NCBI GenBank assembly: GCA_902728285.1
Contig: CACVBU010000271.1
Location: 141,371-205,370, forward strand
Length of the DNA: 64,000 nt
Source of the DNA: Clytia hemisphaerica
Taxonomy: Eukaryota; Cnidaria; Hydrozoa; Leptothecata; Clytiidae
Direction of reading: 5' to 3'
In this document: positions 21,301-32,300 of the stretch, one piece after another
Numbering within the stretch: position 1 is the stretch's first letter
Layout of the letters: every line of letters begins with the position of its first letter
The notes under the pieces: generated by a model
The model's input: only the letters and a program-made list of their open reading frames with translations
Databases searched by the model: none
What the model was told of the DNA's origin: nothing
Translations under genes and position numbers: made by a program

Positions 21301-21695
21301 AGTCAATCAAGAAGCTAATGATCGGACTATTATCACTATGGCTCGTAACTGTAGCAGCCATGACAATGCGAATAGCCATGACGACCACAAACGAGACTCC
21401 AACTACGACAGTCACAAAGGAGACCTCAGCTATGGCATGCAGCAATTTGAAGACCATCGATATGAATTCTACCAAGTACTCAACGGGCATCACCACAATC
21501 GGAGCAAGATCCGGAAGAGTAATTGCGTCAAACACTCAAGCAATTTCTATCATGGAAGTCAACATACCGGATATACTACAGAAAAACTTCAACTTTGGTG
21601 AAGTATTAAAAGTTACCTGGACTTCAGAACCAAACATCAGTACCAGAACATCCATCAAATGTCGTCATCGAATCTATAAAAAAGAGAATCCGTAG
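18366..21695 (+). CDS. env: Envelope-like glycoprotein with retropepsin-like domain in its tail
   Basis: An uninterrupted ORF of 1,109 codons. An N-terminal signal sequence (KFLIFITFGIAVVNA) precedes a long ectodomain with many Asn-X-Ser/Thr sites and scattered cysteines. A Gly/Ala-rich membrane-proximal stretch (near residues 650-695) leads into one strong transmembrane segment (GLIIVVGLILLFLLF, ~700-720). The tail has a proline-rich basic part (PPELPPRS), then an aspartic-protease-like domain: LIDTGSPISF (DTGS at 857-860) and LVLGLDFL (near 930). A second hydrophobic segment follows (MIGLLSLWLVTVAAM, ~985-1000). Envelope proteins mediate membrane fusion in infectious Metaviridae. Layout is loosely like class III fusion proteins, but I could not assign a class. 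Probably expressed by splicing. The fused protease is unusual. Confidence 0.75.
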   Translation: MQKFLIFITFGIAVVNAETNITNKTTIKDNHNETVTNNSTEDVSPKLKLFDCKQSKILGVYAPQTIDSCDNLNNDATEVNVKDHKIFKFQPKTTHFFTYICRAIEVKENCNGKSRVKNGNARNWKSSTYLPVNPIQCDQWIRQAIFGDTNNVDMSFPYKFQSYGSTYRVRTLIPPVVRRKDDKGIWYPDTCPVGKILWHYFYEFEIQTAYITGSDSKLQMSYFANTSCGNMNTESDFGTVIKLEAGKEPKNTGIKYVPPMPAAYCTPVYNNTEDTTTLILYYQLKHDNHDFQLMKVLPVLQAENFISIPELGLAGHVSAAYEWREDKLAQKTFYKSEHFSIKHLLEPYIIQIDNGFVVTSKELPPETKIHSLTKVRKFATKASTTSTLPIVQGHIVNALINHKHHLLEEMRRTCNLQAGQNKLYHWITNHFPSAANEWIRSGQNVIVKPMGDAIMLKECMEIKEAVEIWWSRQYNNTCYLHFPIRRISNGSGTEEQKDSVNGTHSQDSPFSEFLVLSTRQVVNESPTISCARRDALFVVDNEQSSFRISRNGTIRKTQSLLKSLEDFQSQDVIQDIIGDHEDIILEEKFHLPPVTISEIMSRVYGAVSELAEITEEVARMKANEETPHKPNILTAITYGLGNFLSESPSQVISALGKGLTDTVKAVGGAGSELIHAVGDAGSELIDSAAEGIAKIFNKWVMMGLIIVVGLILLFLLFKYRSELQAKGVTGNNVEMSNITTPANHDIKSDLVLMGIIQEYVRKEVERYISSMPGTSQNTTERKKKEKQSKQIPKDQPPELPPRSLKSRRGNRRKQEENLANHVSAVKHIINGSTNDGMLVMATALLGNMPIKLEALIDTGSPISFIKKEMWDQCNVEPFMMTDDTRDFGTVKSITGSTVEIVGSTILPLAIGSQSWLHEVYVSSNVEFNLVLGLDFLKRIKAVVNLPNENIQTKKGMARVNPSKFKHPKLFVKGPFVYNKSIKKLMIGLLSLWLVTVAAMTMRIAMTTTNETPTTTVTKETSAMACSNLKTIDMNSTKYSTGITTIGARSGRVIASNTQAISIMEVNIPDILQKNFNFGEVLKVTWTSEPNISTRTSIKCRHRIYKKENP

Positions 21696-22312
21696 AGAAC
21701 GACACCACGTGGCAAAGCGAACATAATAGAGCTCTAAATTTTAAAAAATTCACAAATACCGAAATATAACAAAATTTTCACTTACCGTTAGATGAAATCG
21801 CGCTTCAGTGAAATCGGCAATTCGGTGATACGCATCGAATGTCTTAACAGACTTTGGGAATGAAATCAATCATCAACCACAGCAAAGCATTACACAAACA
21901 GTAGTGTTGATTGTTTTACTCGTTTGGGTTGGTGAACAAGTTCTCCCAAAACCAACATGAAGGAATCAGTCTTCAACACGGCGAATTAACCTATCGTATA
22001 CATGTCTTTCAATGATGAACTCAGACTCCCACGTTCATCTCTTTTCTTTTTACATTTTCATACATAAGTAGTATTTTATTTTATCAAGAAATAGGATTTT
22101 CAAAAAATAAACACAAAACAAACAAAAGATTGTAGCATTTTATTTTAATTAGAATTTTTCATACTTAAAAAACAAACAAAAGATTGTAGTATTTTATTTT
22201 GATTAGGATTTTTATACCAAAAAACAAACAAAAGATTGTAGCATTTTATTTTAATTAGAAAATTTTTTTATTTTTCAACGATTGCGGAGAATCGCTTCGT
22301 TTAGGAAAGGGT
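21696..22312 (+). other. 3' untranslated part of the retrotransposon
   Basis: No coding potential seen. It contains three imperfect copies of a ~45-bp unit built on AACAAACAAAAGATTGTAG (about 22,115-22,262) and a hairpin CGATTGCGGAGAATCG just before the purine tract. Confidence 0.6.
22303..22311 (+). other. Polypurine tract
   Basis: AGGAAAGGG lies one base before the 3' LTR, where plus-strand DNA synthesis is primed in LTR elements. Confidence 0.75.
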
Positions 22313-22530
22313 TGTCAGGCAGCTATATGAAATACGGCCCACCTTCGGCATTATGCTGAAGGTTATTCTTTGTATCTAGCCGCAACTATTTGATTGAAAA
22401 AAAGGAATTTTAATATGGAACTAGACATTATGAACTTAGGACATTGTAATAGAAATCTATAAAAAGCACATTAGATTGCTCTCTATTTAATTCTGAACCC
22501 CCAGGACAGTTTTGTTAGCTTCGGCTAACA
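22313..22530 (+). repeat. 3' LTR (218 bp)
   Basis: Same ends and hairpins as the 5' LTR, TATAAAA at 22458-22464, with a few substitutions and short insertions relative to it. Followed by atga, the matching target duplication. Confidence 0.95.
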
Positions 22531-22534
22531 ATGA

Positions 22535-23265
22535 ATTAGAAAAACACCATTCTTATATAAAAAGCGTATAATTGGGGCGGGAATTTCGGAAATAAAGTCC
22601 AATGTCGGAACAGTGCATTAGTAGAGAAAAATTATAAGCAAAAAATATTCGGTCAGAAATTCGGTATTGGAAAACAATATGCAGAATTTGCGTCAATTTC
22701 AACAGAATTCTTGAATTTCAAAGACATTTTTGGTGGCGGGAATTCGGTTCTTGTTTAGACGGGTTTGGTGAAATATCAGGAAGAAATACTGAATAGTTGG
22801 AATCCGATTCCCCCTGAAACTCTGTTTTTTCTTCATTCGAAAAATTCTATAATGCAAAAGATGTACCACTTTCACAACATGAAGACGTCAAAATGGTCAA
22901 AATAATTTACCCCCTGAAACCCTCCCCTGATTACCCCCCTTTAACTACTGTGTTCGGTTTGGTACAGTATTATGAAGCCCTACTAAGAAGACCATAGAGA
23001 AAATCGAATGGAATATTGTAGAGAGAAGTTGACGTTTTTTTGGCATTTGGCATTACATCCCGGGGAGAGACAACTGACAGTTTAATGAATTGTTTTTTAT
23101 GAAATCAATCATGAATATATAATGTAATATTTTTTCAAAACGCAATAACAAAGTCCTCTGTATGAATTTTTGGATCTCGATGTCTTATTTATTATAAGTG
23201 GGTAAGATTCTTTTCCTTCATATGCAGTAGTCTTGAGCAAGATTGTATTGAGTGAGCCTCGCAAA
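22535..23265. other. Spacer between retrotransposon and PAN/fibrinogen-like gene
   Basis: Begins with ATTCTTATATAAAAAGCGTATA, matching one end of the TA-flanked MITE family seen at 46.6 and 51.7 kb. It is followed by a block rich in ATTCGG words. No exon seen. The last ~200 bp should hold the promoter of the next gene. Confidence 0.45.
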
Positions 23266-26200
23266 ATGAACTTATTTGTTATTGTTTTATGTTCGTTCAC
23301 TTTGGCGCTTCATCTGTTCATACTTGAAGCCACTCATTATTCAATAATCGCACTGCTCGGCCGCCCAACATCATGGGAGGCCGACTATCATTTAGAAGTG
23401 GATTACGATACATGTTGTCAGGAAATGTGTAGAGCTAACGAGTCGTGTAAATCGTACGATCAAATATGGCAGCCGAGCCGTGATATCTACGAATGCCGTT
23501 TTTACAATAAAAATTATCAAGTTTTAAAAGCGGAAGGCGAGAAATTGGAGCTGATCCCGAGAGTTCAATATTACTCTAAGATGTACAAAGGCCTTACAGG
23601 ATGTTTGGAATGGTGGGAGATGGCTGGGGCAAGAAAGAAAGGGGAATATCCCCTTGAAGACGGCAGTATGAAATGGTGTTTCAATTTCAAATCATGCCAA
23701 GAAGTTTATGACAGAAATTATTTGAGATCTGGAGAAGGCTGGTACGAAATCAACTTTGAAGGTCAGACTTTTTTAATGTTTTGCTATCTATACAGAATTA
23801 AGCAATCATTCGCTATTAAATTCTATTGCATTTTAAATGATTTCATTTACGGTTCTATACTTTTAAGAAACAAAAATATTATTCTCGCATTTTTCTTGCA
23901 GGAGTGATGATTCGACAATTATGTAAAATCTACGATGAAAAAGGATGGACAGTTTTTCAGAAAATATTAAATCCACTCAAATATCAATTTCATAAAAAAA
24001 CTTGGCAGCAATACACAGACGGTAATGTCTATCTAAATTTATCCACCACTGAAAAATTTGATATTAATTTGCAAATATCTAGATAGTTCATTTTTCACTA
24101 AGCCAAGTTATTTAGGACTTTTAGGTACTTTCAGAGTCTATGGCCAGCCGGCTTGGTTATCTACGAGCAAAGTAGAAACTTGAAATCATGGCGTTCTAAA
24201 TCTAGACTATATATGATCATTATATATGGAGGTATAAAGAAACAGGAGAAGTATGCTATTGTAACCATGCTCGCCCTACGATTAAAAGAATTACGAGGTA
24301 TGCATGCTCATAATCTCATATATCGTGCATTTTTAATGAGCTCTTTTGTTGATTGGTGAAATCTTATTGGCTAACTTAAGTGTTGGAAATAAGATGAGAC
24401 GAGATTCATTGTTTCTGACATTGGTGTAAGAAAATATTTGGACTTAAAAAGGGCCTGTAAACTTTGCAATCCTTCATCAAATGACAAGATTTTTCGATCA
24501 ACATTTTCTTCAAGGTGAACCCTATTGCTTAATACTTTCCTCCAAAATTCTCCAGCGACTTTTTGTCTACAAATTTTGTCTGAAATTTTGTGTGCTTATA
24601 AAGAACTTTTTATTTTCTGGCTAGAGAAAATATCTTTTCAAAACAAAATTTAATGGATGCCAAAATTGAACGCAAACTTATTTCGTGGAGCTAAATTTTA
24701 TTTTATTCTCGTATATTAGAAGGCTAGAAATCTTCGATGCTGATAGTCAGAATGTTCAGAACAGACTTGAGTTCTACTAAAAAGTCGTATTTCGTCGGGC
24801 GAGCCTAGAATTTCTTTTGATTTATTACATAAAAGAAATCAAAAGACTTTAACGACCAATTACCGACAAATTCATCTCCTGTCTTTCTTTATACCTCTAT
24901 GATATGATGTACAGGGTGTCCCTAATTAAAGTATCGAGTCGAAACACAACTATGGCTGCGTTTAGACCAACTGGTATTTGTAATTTGGTATTTGCTCATG
25001 AGGGATTCTATTTTAATAGCTTTTCCATTGTATTTTCTGTCATGGTATTTAAGGAATCGTCTTTTTAGAGTCATTACTGAAAAGGTGATTCCCTCAAGTT
25101 CAACTTTGACAGATCAAACAATGAAAAGCATGGAATTTCTCTCAAAAACTGCACTCATTAAGACTGAAACATTTTGCCGTAGGGCTAGGCTATGGCAAAA
25201 CTTGCAAATTTTACAATCTATAGAAAGAACTGAATAAAAAACGTCAAATACTTTAAAAAATCAAAAATGTCATTTTTTCTCTTTGTTTTGGTTCCTTTGT
25301 TTGATTTGAAATGCCAGAAAAGGGGATTCCTTTGCTCAAAATGCCATTTCAAATGCCAACGAAATGCCAACACGCTGGCATCATTAGGCATTTGACAAAC
25401 CGAACAATTGCGCGGAACAATAGAATTCAAAAGAATACTGCAAGCAATTACAAATGTCAGGCTGGTCTAAACGCAGCCTATGAGTAGAAAGCTTTATGTG
25501 CGTGTTCACAAAATTGTATTTTAAGCTCTCCCTCTTTTTTCTTTGTCATTACGATTAATTTATACGTTGTAACTACCTTTTGTAATAAGCCTGTGCGATG
25601 GAGGACGTTCTTATATTTTAGCGATAACACACACAAACTTTTCTACTCAATCGCATGTTCAAACTCGATACTTTAATTAGGGACACCCTGTAGTTGCATG
25701 GAATGGAAAATGGGTTACACTAACTTCGCTTTCAGAGTCACACTTTTGACGCGTGTTTCGAAGCAAGTTTCAATTGTTCTATACTCTATTGTCTTGTTTT
25801 AAGGTTTCAAGGAGAGCGAAGATGATTTTTGGTTGGGATTGACAACTCTCAATCTCATGACGCGATCAAAAGAAAATGAGTTGACGATTGGTGTTCAAGC
25901 AGAAAATGGCAATTGGTTGGGTAAGATCAAGGACTTGAACAAAAATTAGTTTTTACTTAAGGAGCTTTAAACTATATTTTGTGACACTGTTTGATGTTCA
26001 TTTTAAAACACTGCAAAGGCTTCCCGTTCAACGATTTTAAAAAATCTGATTAAAGATGGCAGATATAGATTTTTCTAAGGTTTATAAAGGTCAGCCTGAA
26101 AACCTAGGCTTCACATATTCGAAAATATTGCAATGTCGAATAGACGTTAGTGTATAAAACAGAATCCGCGACGTCTAGTTTAAGAGCAGAAAGTTTCGCG

Positions 26201-27952
26201 GGCAGAAAGTTTCGCGAAATCAAAAAGTCGCGAAATTTAGCGAATTTAAGTTTTGCGAAATATGGTTTTAGCCATTCACTTTCGCGAATTCATATCAAAT
26301 TGACTTTTTTTGGTAACAAAAACTCATAAAAGACACAAAAATTTAGCAAACAGTGCAAAACTAAGTAGGAAAGTTTACTTTTCGCGAAAAAAAACTTTCG
26401 CGTTTTTCAGGATTAATTTCTTACCTGGCAGAAACTTTCGCGAAAAAGGATCAAAATCGCGAAAAACGCGAAAGTTTCTGTCCGCGAAAGTTTCTGTCCT
26501 TAAGTTAAAATAGTTTGTGCTAACGTGAAATGAGCTCGATTGCAAATCGGTTGAAGAAATTTTTGATTTTGAAACTCAGGTAAAGAATTGGGTGAATTTA
26601 ACGTGGATAGTGAAGACAACGACTTTGCGATGACAGCAAAAAATGAACGTTTGCCAAACTTTGACGAGTTCGACAGTGACATTACAGTCAACATGGCTTC
26701 GCGAAGTAAATTCGTAACTTTTGATAAGGACGCATCACAAGGTATTATTTTATCGGCGATAAATTTCATCGGGGAAAAATATTCGTCAATAGCACACCGC
26801 TATGCAAACGTCATAATTATTACTTTTAACATTTGACCGAAATTTAATCCCACAATCCTTTTCATCTTGATTAGTAATGCGTGCAAGTTATTACTATTGT
26901 ATTGTCAATAAGTGTAATTGACTTGCAAAAGCAATTAATACAAAGGATGATGCGATTAAAATTCGGACAAACAATAACTTTGATGTCTATTTTAAGAATC
27001 ACTGCAGTATGCTATTGGGGGCCTCCCCTCCCCCAGTACGCAAGCATACGATTTTGAGTAGACCCCCTCCCCCTTAGTGCGTATGTACTATGGGGACGGT
27101 CCTTTGGTTGAAATTTTCGTCACTTTCCGCCAAGGATATTTTTCCTGAAAAGGTATTGGAATTTAGTTCTCAACCCTGAATCAAAAGCAGTCCGAGTTTA
27201 ACTGGGTTGATAGACGTCTGTTTTTTTTAGGTTTTCTTTCTTGTGTGGCCCACTTTTCGGTTACTCACTAACACCCCTGTATCTATCATTTACGTGTAAA
27301 ATGAAGAAATTGATGAAAGCTTAGTTTGGCAGAGGGGGATTTTGGAGCCACTAAAATGGGTGAACTATAGTATTAAATGTACGAAAAGAGACCGTTTTAC
27401 GGATTATAATTGTTTTGTTTTATCAAATTTCACTGGAGATTAATCAACCTCGTCTCCTGTGTATCCCAGGCTTTCCTTAAGTGCGTTACTAATTGACGCC
27501 GGAGAATACCCTGGTGTAGAATAAACTTCAAAATAATACCTCATAAAAATTCCGACGTTACAAAGTTTATCGTTTTTGAATTACGTAATTGTTTTGCATT
27601 CGAAAAACAGACAACGCCAGGATATTATCTGACGTCATCAATATAAGCGTCAAGAAGCCAATAATACACATGGAACGAGGTTGGGCTTATTTTGCCGGAT
27701 GGCCAATTTTTCAGATTTTATAAAGAGGATTATCTGAATTTAGTTTAAAATATGATTTGTTTTACAGGTAAGTGCATGTCGGAAAATATGTTTGACGGCC
27801 AAGGGACGGCAGGGTGGATGAAGAAAAAAGGCTGGTGTAGTAATTCAAATTGGATGTTGTATACCAACGCCAAACAACCGATGCGGCGCACTTCAAGCAG
27901 TCAGAATCAAATATATATCGGCTCCTTTATGATGTTTCGAGAAATAGACTAA
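23266..27952 (+). CDS. Secreted PAN/apple-like plus fibrinogen-like domain protein, 359 aa
   Basis: Five exons: 23266-23761, 23902-24021, 25804-25920, 26580-26741 and 27768-27952, all junctions phase 1. The ATG was chosen because it starts a clear signal peptide (MNLFVIVLCSFTLALHLF). Residues ~30-110 have the cysteine pattern of a PAN/apple domain (CCQEMCRANESCKSYDQ ... CRFYN). The rest follows a fibrinogen-related domain: SCQEVYD, GWTVFQKILNP, DDFWLGL, FVTFDKDASQ, then AGWMKKKGWCSNSNW near the end. Such extracellular proteins bind sugars or matrix in animals, in immune recognition or skeletal and adhesive matrices; the ligand is not predictable here. The usual calcium-site DxD is altered (DKDASQ). 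A palindromic element begins a few bases after the stop. Confidence 0.88.
24912..25690. mobile_element. Mariner-type MITE in intron 2 of the PAN/fibrinogen-like gene
   Basis: Terminal inverted repeats of 28 bp, beginning CAGGGTGTCCCTAATTAAAG, with TA on both sides (24910-24911, 25691-25692). The CAGGGTGTCCC end and TA duplication fit Tc1/mariner. No transposase ORF; a second element is nested inside. Confidence 0.9.
24954..25478. mobile_element. Nested MITE inside the mariner-type MITE
   Basis: Inverted ends GGCTGCGTTTAGACCA ... TGGTCTAAACGCAGCC, flanked by TAT on both sides (3-bp duplication). The inner half-repeats (AACTGGTATTTGTAATT and partner) are also complementary. No transposase. Confidence 0.8.
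26178..26506. mobile_element. Palindromic MITE built from TTTCGCG words
   Basis: The left side repeats GCAGAAAGTTTCGCG and the right side repeats CGCGAAAGTTTCTGTCC, so the whole can fold back. TTCGCG/CGCGAA words fill the interior. Ends are near TTTAAGAGCAG and CTGTCCTTAAG. Lies in intron 3 of the PAN/fibrinogen-like gene. Confidence 0.7.
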
Positions 27953-27956
27953 ACAG

Positions 27957-28040
27957 CCCAGCTGACAAACAACGTTGTTTCAACGTTTATCTAACGTTCA
28001 CAACATCCATATAACGTTAGATGAACGAGAGCCAGCACTG
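27957..28040. repeat. Fragment of CAGCTGG palindromic MITE
   Basis: CCCAGCTGACA followed by AACGTTGTTTCAACGTTTATCTAACGTT and its inverse, related to the complete copies at 50.4 and 57.2 kb. It starts four bases after the stop codon at 27952. Confidence 0.65.
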
Positions 28041-28066
28041 ACCTTAATTGGCTACTTTTTCACCTA

Positions 28067-28430
28067 CCTTAAAGGAAGAAATTTTAGAGGGAATTTAATT
28101 TGGCGGATGGCCGAAAAAGTTTTTTTAGAGGGAATTTAATTTGGCGGATGGACGAAAAAGTTTTTTAGAGGGAATTTAATTTGGTGGATGGACGAAAAAA
28201 CTTAATTTGGCGTTTGCTGAAAAATTTATCCTTAAAATGGCGTAACAACAGCAAAAAAATGCGAAAACACCTTAAATGAGATCATTTTTTCAAAAAGTTT
28301 AATTTTGCGATTATTTAATTTGGCGGATGGCGGAAAAAAGAAATTTTGGCGGGAACTTAATTTGGCGGATTCTGGCCAAATCCGCCAAATCTGCCAAATT
28401 TTCTTTCCGCCAAAATTTATTCCTTTAAGG
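28067..28430. mobile_element. TA-flanked palindromic MITE, TTTGGCGGA words
   Basis: Ends CCTTAAAGGAAGAAATTTT ... AAATTTATTCCTTTAAGG with TA on both sides. The left interior has four direct repeats of AATTTGGCGGATGG-like units, answered by GCCAAA/CCGCC words on the right. Confidence 0.85.
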
Positions 28431-28432
28431 TA

Positions 28433-29306
28433 TTTTATTTTATTTTCCTCGGAGTTTTGGTGTAAATCAATGTTTTAAAAGTTTCAAGAGGACTATATTT
28501 CGCGAAAAGTACCAAAATTCGTGAAAATTGCAAAAGTTGTAATCCGTTTAAAATTTGATGCACCTTACCCTACGAAATGTTAAATGTTACCATTTTAACT
28601 ATAGATTTTGTAAAACTTTAGGTTCAATCATTTTAGAAATATTAATGTTTAATAATCATTTATAAAAAGAAGAATGCAAAAAACCGATTGTTAGACAACT
28701 TGTCTGATGACCAGTAGACTAATTTTTTAAATTTTGGAGATTTTTCATGTCTTTATCATAGTTTCATAAATTTTATTGCGGATTTAGAATATTTTTATAT
28801 GAATTTTGAAAACAAAAGTGAAAAAATTCCAAGATGGCGATATCCTGTAGTCTACTTCACTGAACTTAATGCTATCAAAATCATCGAAAAGCAAAGTTCA
28901 TTTTAAAGAAGTAGACTCTAGTGGTAGGGAGAGATGGACTCTGCAACATGCAAAAAATTAAATTCTTCTTAAGACACAGTCGCCAAAAGTCGGCCCTGAC
29001 AGATACAACTTTTGATAATATTGTTCTTGTCATTTTAGCATTAATTTATTTAATATTTTTAATATTTAAAATTGAATAATCATCATATAAAATTGTTTAC
29101 AGTCTTAGCCAATAGTTTATTGAATCGGAAAATGACACATTTCCTTAAACAAATTTTGAAAAATATTTGGAAATCATTCATCATTTATGCCAAGTGCGTG
29201 GCCACACTTTCCCTAATCATTTATTGAACTATTCGTTGAATGTTAATCTAAGTAAGTGTGACCTTGATTTTTCGATTTTACTTGGTAGACACCATGAAGA
29301 AGCAAT
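28433..29306. other. Intergenic spacer, no gene seen
   Basis: AT-rich sequence with stops in all frames. No exon, repeat or terminal inverted repeat could be supported. Confidence 0.5.
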
Positions 29307-32300
29307 ATAGTTCGAGAGCTGTCGGTCTTTTTATTAGGTCATAAGCCTCAGAATTTTAACCATCCTCAACGTGTCCGCCGTATCGAAAACTGTCAAAAAA
29401 GTTGTCAGATCGAACACTAGCGGTCTCTTTGATCTCCACGAGCCCAAAAAAGAGGTCAAAAAAGGGCTTAAATTTAGGTCATGAGCCTCATGGCTGAAAT
29501 TTTACAGGTGATTATTACAACCCTTAGGGACAATGAAAATCGAAAATCTAACCAAAAAATCCGGTTTCTTGACCTGGTCAGATGCCCAAAAAAGAGGTCA
29601 AAAAAGAGCCTAAATTTAGGTCATGAGCCTCATGGCTGAAATTTTACAGGTGATAAGTACAACCCTTAGGGACAATGAAAATCGAAAATCTAACCAAAAA
29701 ATCCGGTTCCTTGACCTGGTCAGATGCCCCTGAAGTTGAAAAATTTGAGAATTTTCGGGGGGTCGAAAATGACCCCCCTCTTAGACGAAACATTCTATAG
29801 CGTTTGATCTACTCAATATTTAGCGATAAAATTTGGACAGTGTGTCCATAACATCCAATTACACTTGTGGGAAATTTATGTCATTTTCGATGACGTCATT
29901 GTGTCGTAATGACGTCATCAGCTGCTCCTCAGTTGCTCAAAATGGCCAAAAGGGGAGTCATAAGTTCATCTTACTTTTTACTCAATTTTTCATTACAGAT
30001 ACCACTTTTTCATTCTCAAGTGTGTCCATAACATCCAATTACACTTGGTGGCAAATTTATGTCATTATTTGATGACGTCATTGTGTTGTAATGACGTCAT
30101 TAGTTGCTCAAAATGGCCAAAATTTTAAGTTTTTCTTACTTTTACTCATTTTAATTCAATTTTTTTATTTATCAGATGCTCCCTTTTTCATTCTCCAGTG
30201 TGTCCATAACATCCAATTACACTTTGGGGAAAATAATTTCATTTTCGATGACGTCATTGTGTCATAATGACGTCATCAGTTGCTCATCAGTTGCTCAAAA
30301 TAGCCAAAAGTGGACTCAAGTTTTTCTTACTTTTACTTATTTTATTTGGTAGATACCCCTTTTTCATTCTCCTGTTATCTCTTTGGGCTTGTAACGTCAA
30401 TAGCCTGTTTGAAAGACGAAGTGGCGGTCTGGGTTTCTTCTTACACGCCAAATGAGTTTTGAATCAGTGATTCAGTGTTTTGTTTTCTCTTACCTGTTTC
30501 TTTTCTTTGATATTGAAATCTTCCCTTATGCAGAACTTCTACTTAAGTGAAGAAATGTTTGCAGAATTTAATTTCGCGGTTTTTTGACAAATCCACGTTA
30601 TTAAATTCCGCCGAACACTAATATCCTCAAGATTATTAAAATTGGTCTTTAAACGAGAAAATAGGCCATTATAAACAAAAATTATCTTAACCGTGAAATT
30701 AAATTACGCAAAAATTTCGAATTTTGAGCTGTGAACCCTGAAATTAAATTCCGTGAAAATTCCTTTCCATGAAAATTTCTCCACTTAAGGTAAATAATAG
30801 GAGCATCTTTCAATTTATAAAGATTCCTTATTGCGAGTCGTTTTGAAAATGAGACTAGGATTGGTGTAATACATCTCTGGGTTACAGCATTTTCAAGTCG
30901 TCGTGGAGTATAATGGAGTGACTCTAAATTTACGGATCCCACAACATTTTACCCAATGCCTAACTAGAGTATATAGCTTTTTAATTCCAGGCGTGCGTCA
31001 ATCTATGAGTTGATATCATTGCGCTAATTATGCCGTAAATGACGCCCAAATTTGTGAAAATCGCAAATAAGGCTAAAAGAAAATCATCAAATCGAGGATT
31101 TATAGTAAAATTACATTGAAACTGCTGTTTTAGTTAAGTTATATGGATTTGGAGAGACAAATTGGATAAATTTGGCCAGTACGCAGGGTTCCAGAAGAAC
31201 TAATTATTAAGAAACTAAAAAATTGACGATCAAACAAAGTTTTACCGGTTTTTTTACTTTTGAATATAACCCCATTCGAAAGTCAATTTAAAAATTCGTC
31301 TCCAAAACCATCCCCATCGGATTTAGCTGAGAATAATAGAATTTCTATCCTTGTCGGGCTTTCGATAGAGAAATTTTTATTCCCACTTTGTGAAAATTTT
31401 CCACCGGGACTGTTAGACAGGGTTGTTAAACTCCCACAATACACCTTTTATATCTTAATGTACCTAGTGCTTTATGATGATTTTAGAGTCAGAAAATTAG
31501 ACAGTGGAATAAAAGAATAGTCAGTTTTGGCTAAATCTACCATTATCGGTCGACTATAGAGAAAAAATATTTGCAAATGTAATGAAAATAATCTTATTAC
31601 TGTTGCATTCAATTTATCATCGTCGATTACTTACTTACTACAAACTCCTCGACTGGAGCCCATCCTCTGGGGTTAGATTAATAAATCGACAACATGCTAA
31701 GATCCAAAACATTTACAGTAGTCAATTTCTTTTTTGAATATGCAAACAGATCTCTGCAGGAAAACTTGTTACAAAAAGGAAAGTTCAAGGGTGCAATCAT
31801 GGAAATCCGAAGTGCTAGATAGGAATCTTCAACCTTTACCAAGGGAGAAAAACTTGCCGTGAATATCACGGTGTATGAATTTTACACTGTGATGACAGAT
31901 CGCCATTATATCGCCATTAGATCGCCTTAAGATCTACGTTGTAGTTTGTCGGGATCAACCCAGCGTTTGTCTGAAATCCACGCGGGTCACGCGCTTTAGA
32001 TTTGAAATTTGTAGCTTCATTTTTCCACCTAAGAGATTTCTTACTCGCCCTTCGGGCCTCGAATTCAAGTAAATTAAAGTAATCTTAATTTAGAGCCATT
32101 TGCAGCATGTATTAACGACAGACGTTTGTACAATTGCGAGCGTAATCAGAATCACAAAAAAGCGAGCTAAGGGAATGGCTTTCGAGTCTGATATTTCAAT
32201 TTTCGAAGTCTAATTTTTAGCTGAGCTTACGGTAACTTGTTGGTAAATTACTGTGCACATCATAATAAAACATTGTTCATTGTACGACTAAGATTTACAG

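Larger units (their letters stand above)
11755..22530 (+). mobile_element. Ty3/gypsy LTR retrotransposon with chromodomain and envelope-like ORF
   Basis: Two matching LTRs (11755-11967, 22313-22530) begin TGTCAGG and end GCTAACA. They are flanked by ntga (11751-11754) and atga (22531-22534), consistent with a 4-bp target duplication. Order inside: tRNA-Gln primer site, leader, two small ORFs, gag, protease, RT, RNase H, integrase, chromodomain, envelope-like ORF, purine tract. This RT-RNaseH-IN order and the D-X35-E integrase place it in Ty3/gypsy (Metaviridae). gag, protease and the end of pol contain frame changes, while the main pol and envelope ORFs are open. LTRs differ at scattered positions and by small indels, so the copy is not brand new. 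Confidence 0.95.

Noticed and set aside
31260-31520. 86-aa plus-strand ORF in the foldback spacer
   Set aside because: No recognisable domain, and nothing else suggests the foldback element encodes a protein.
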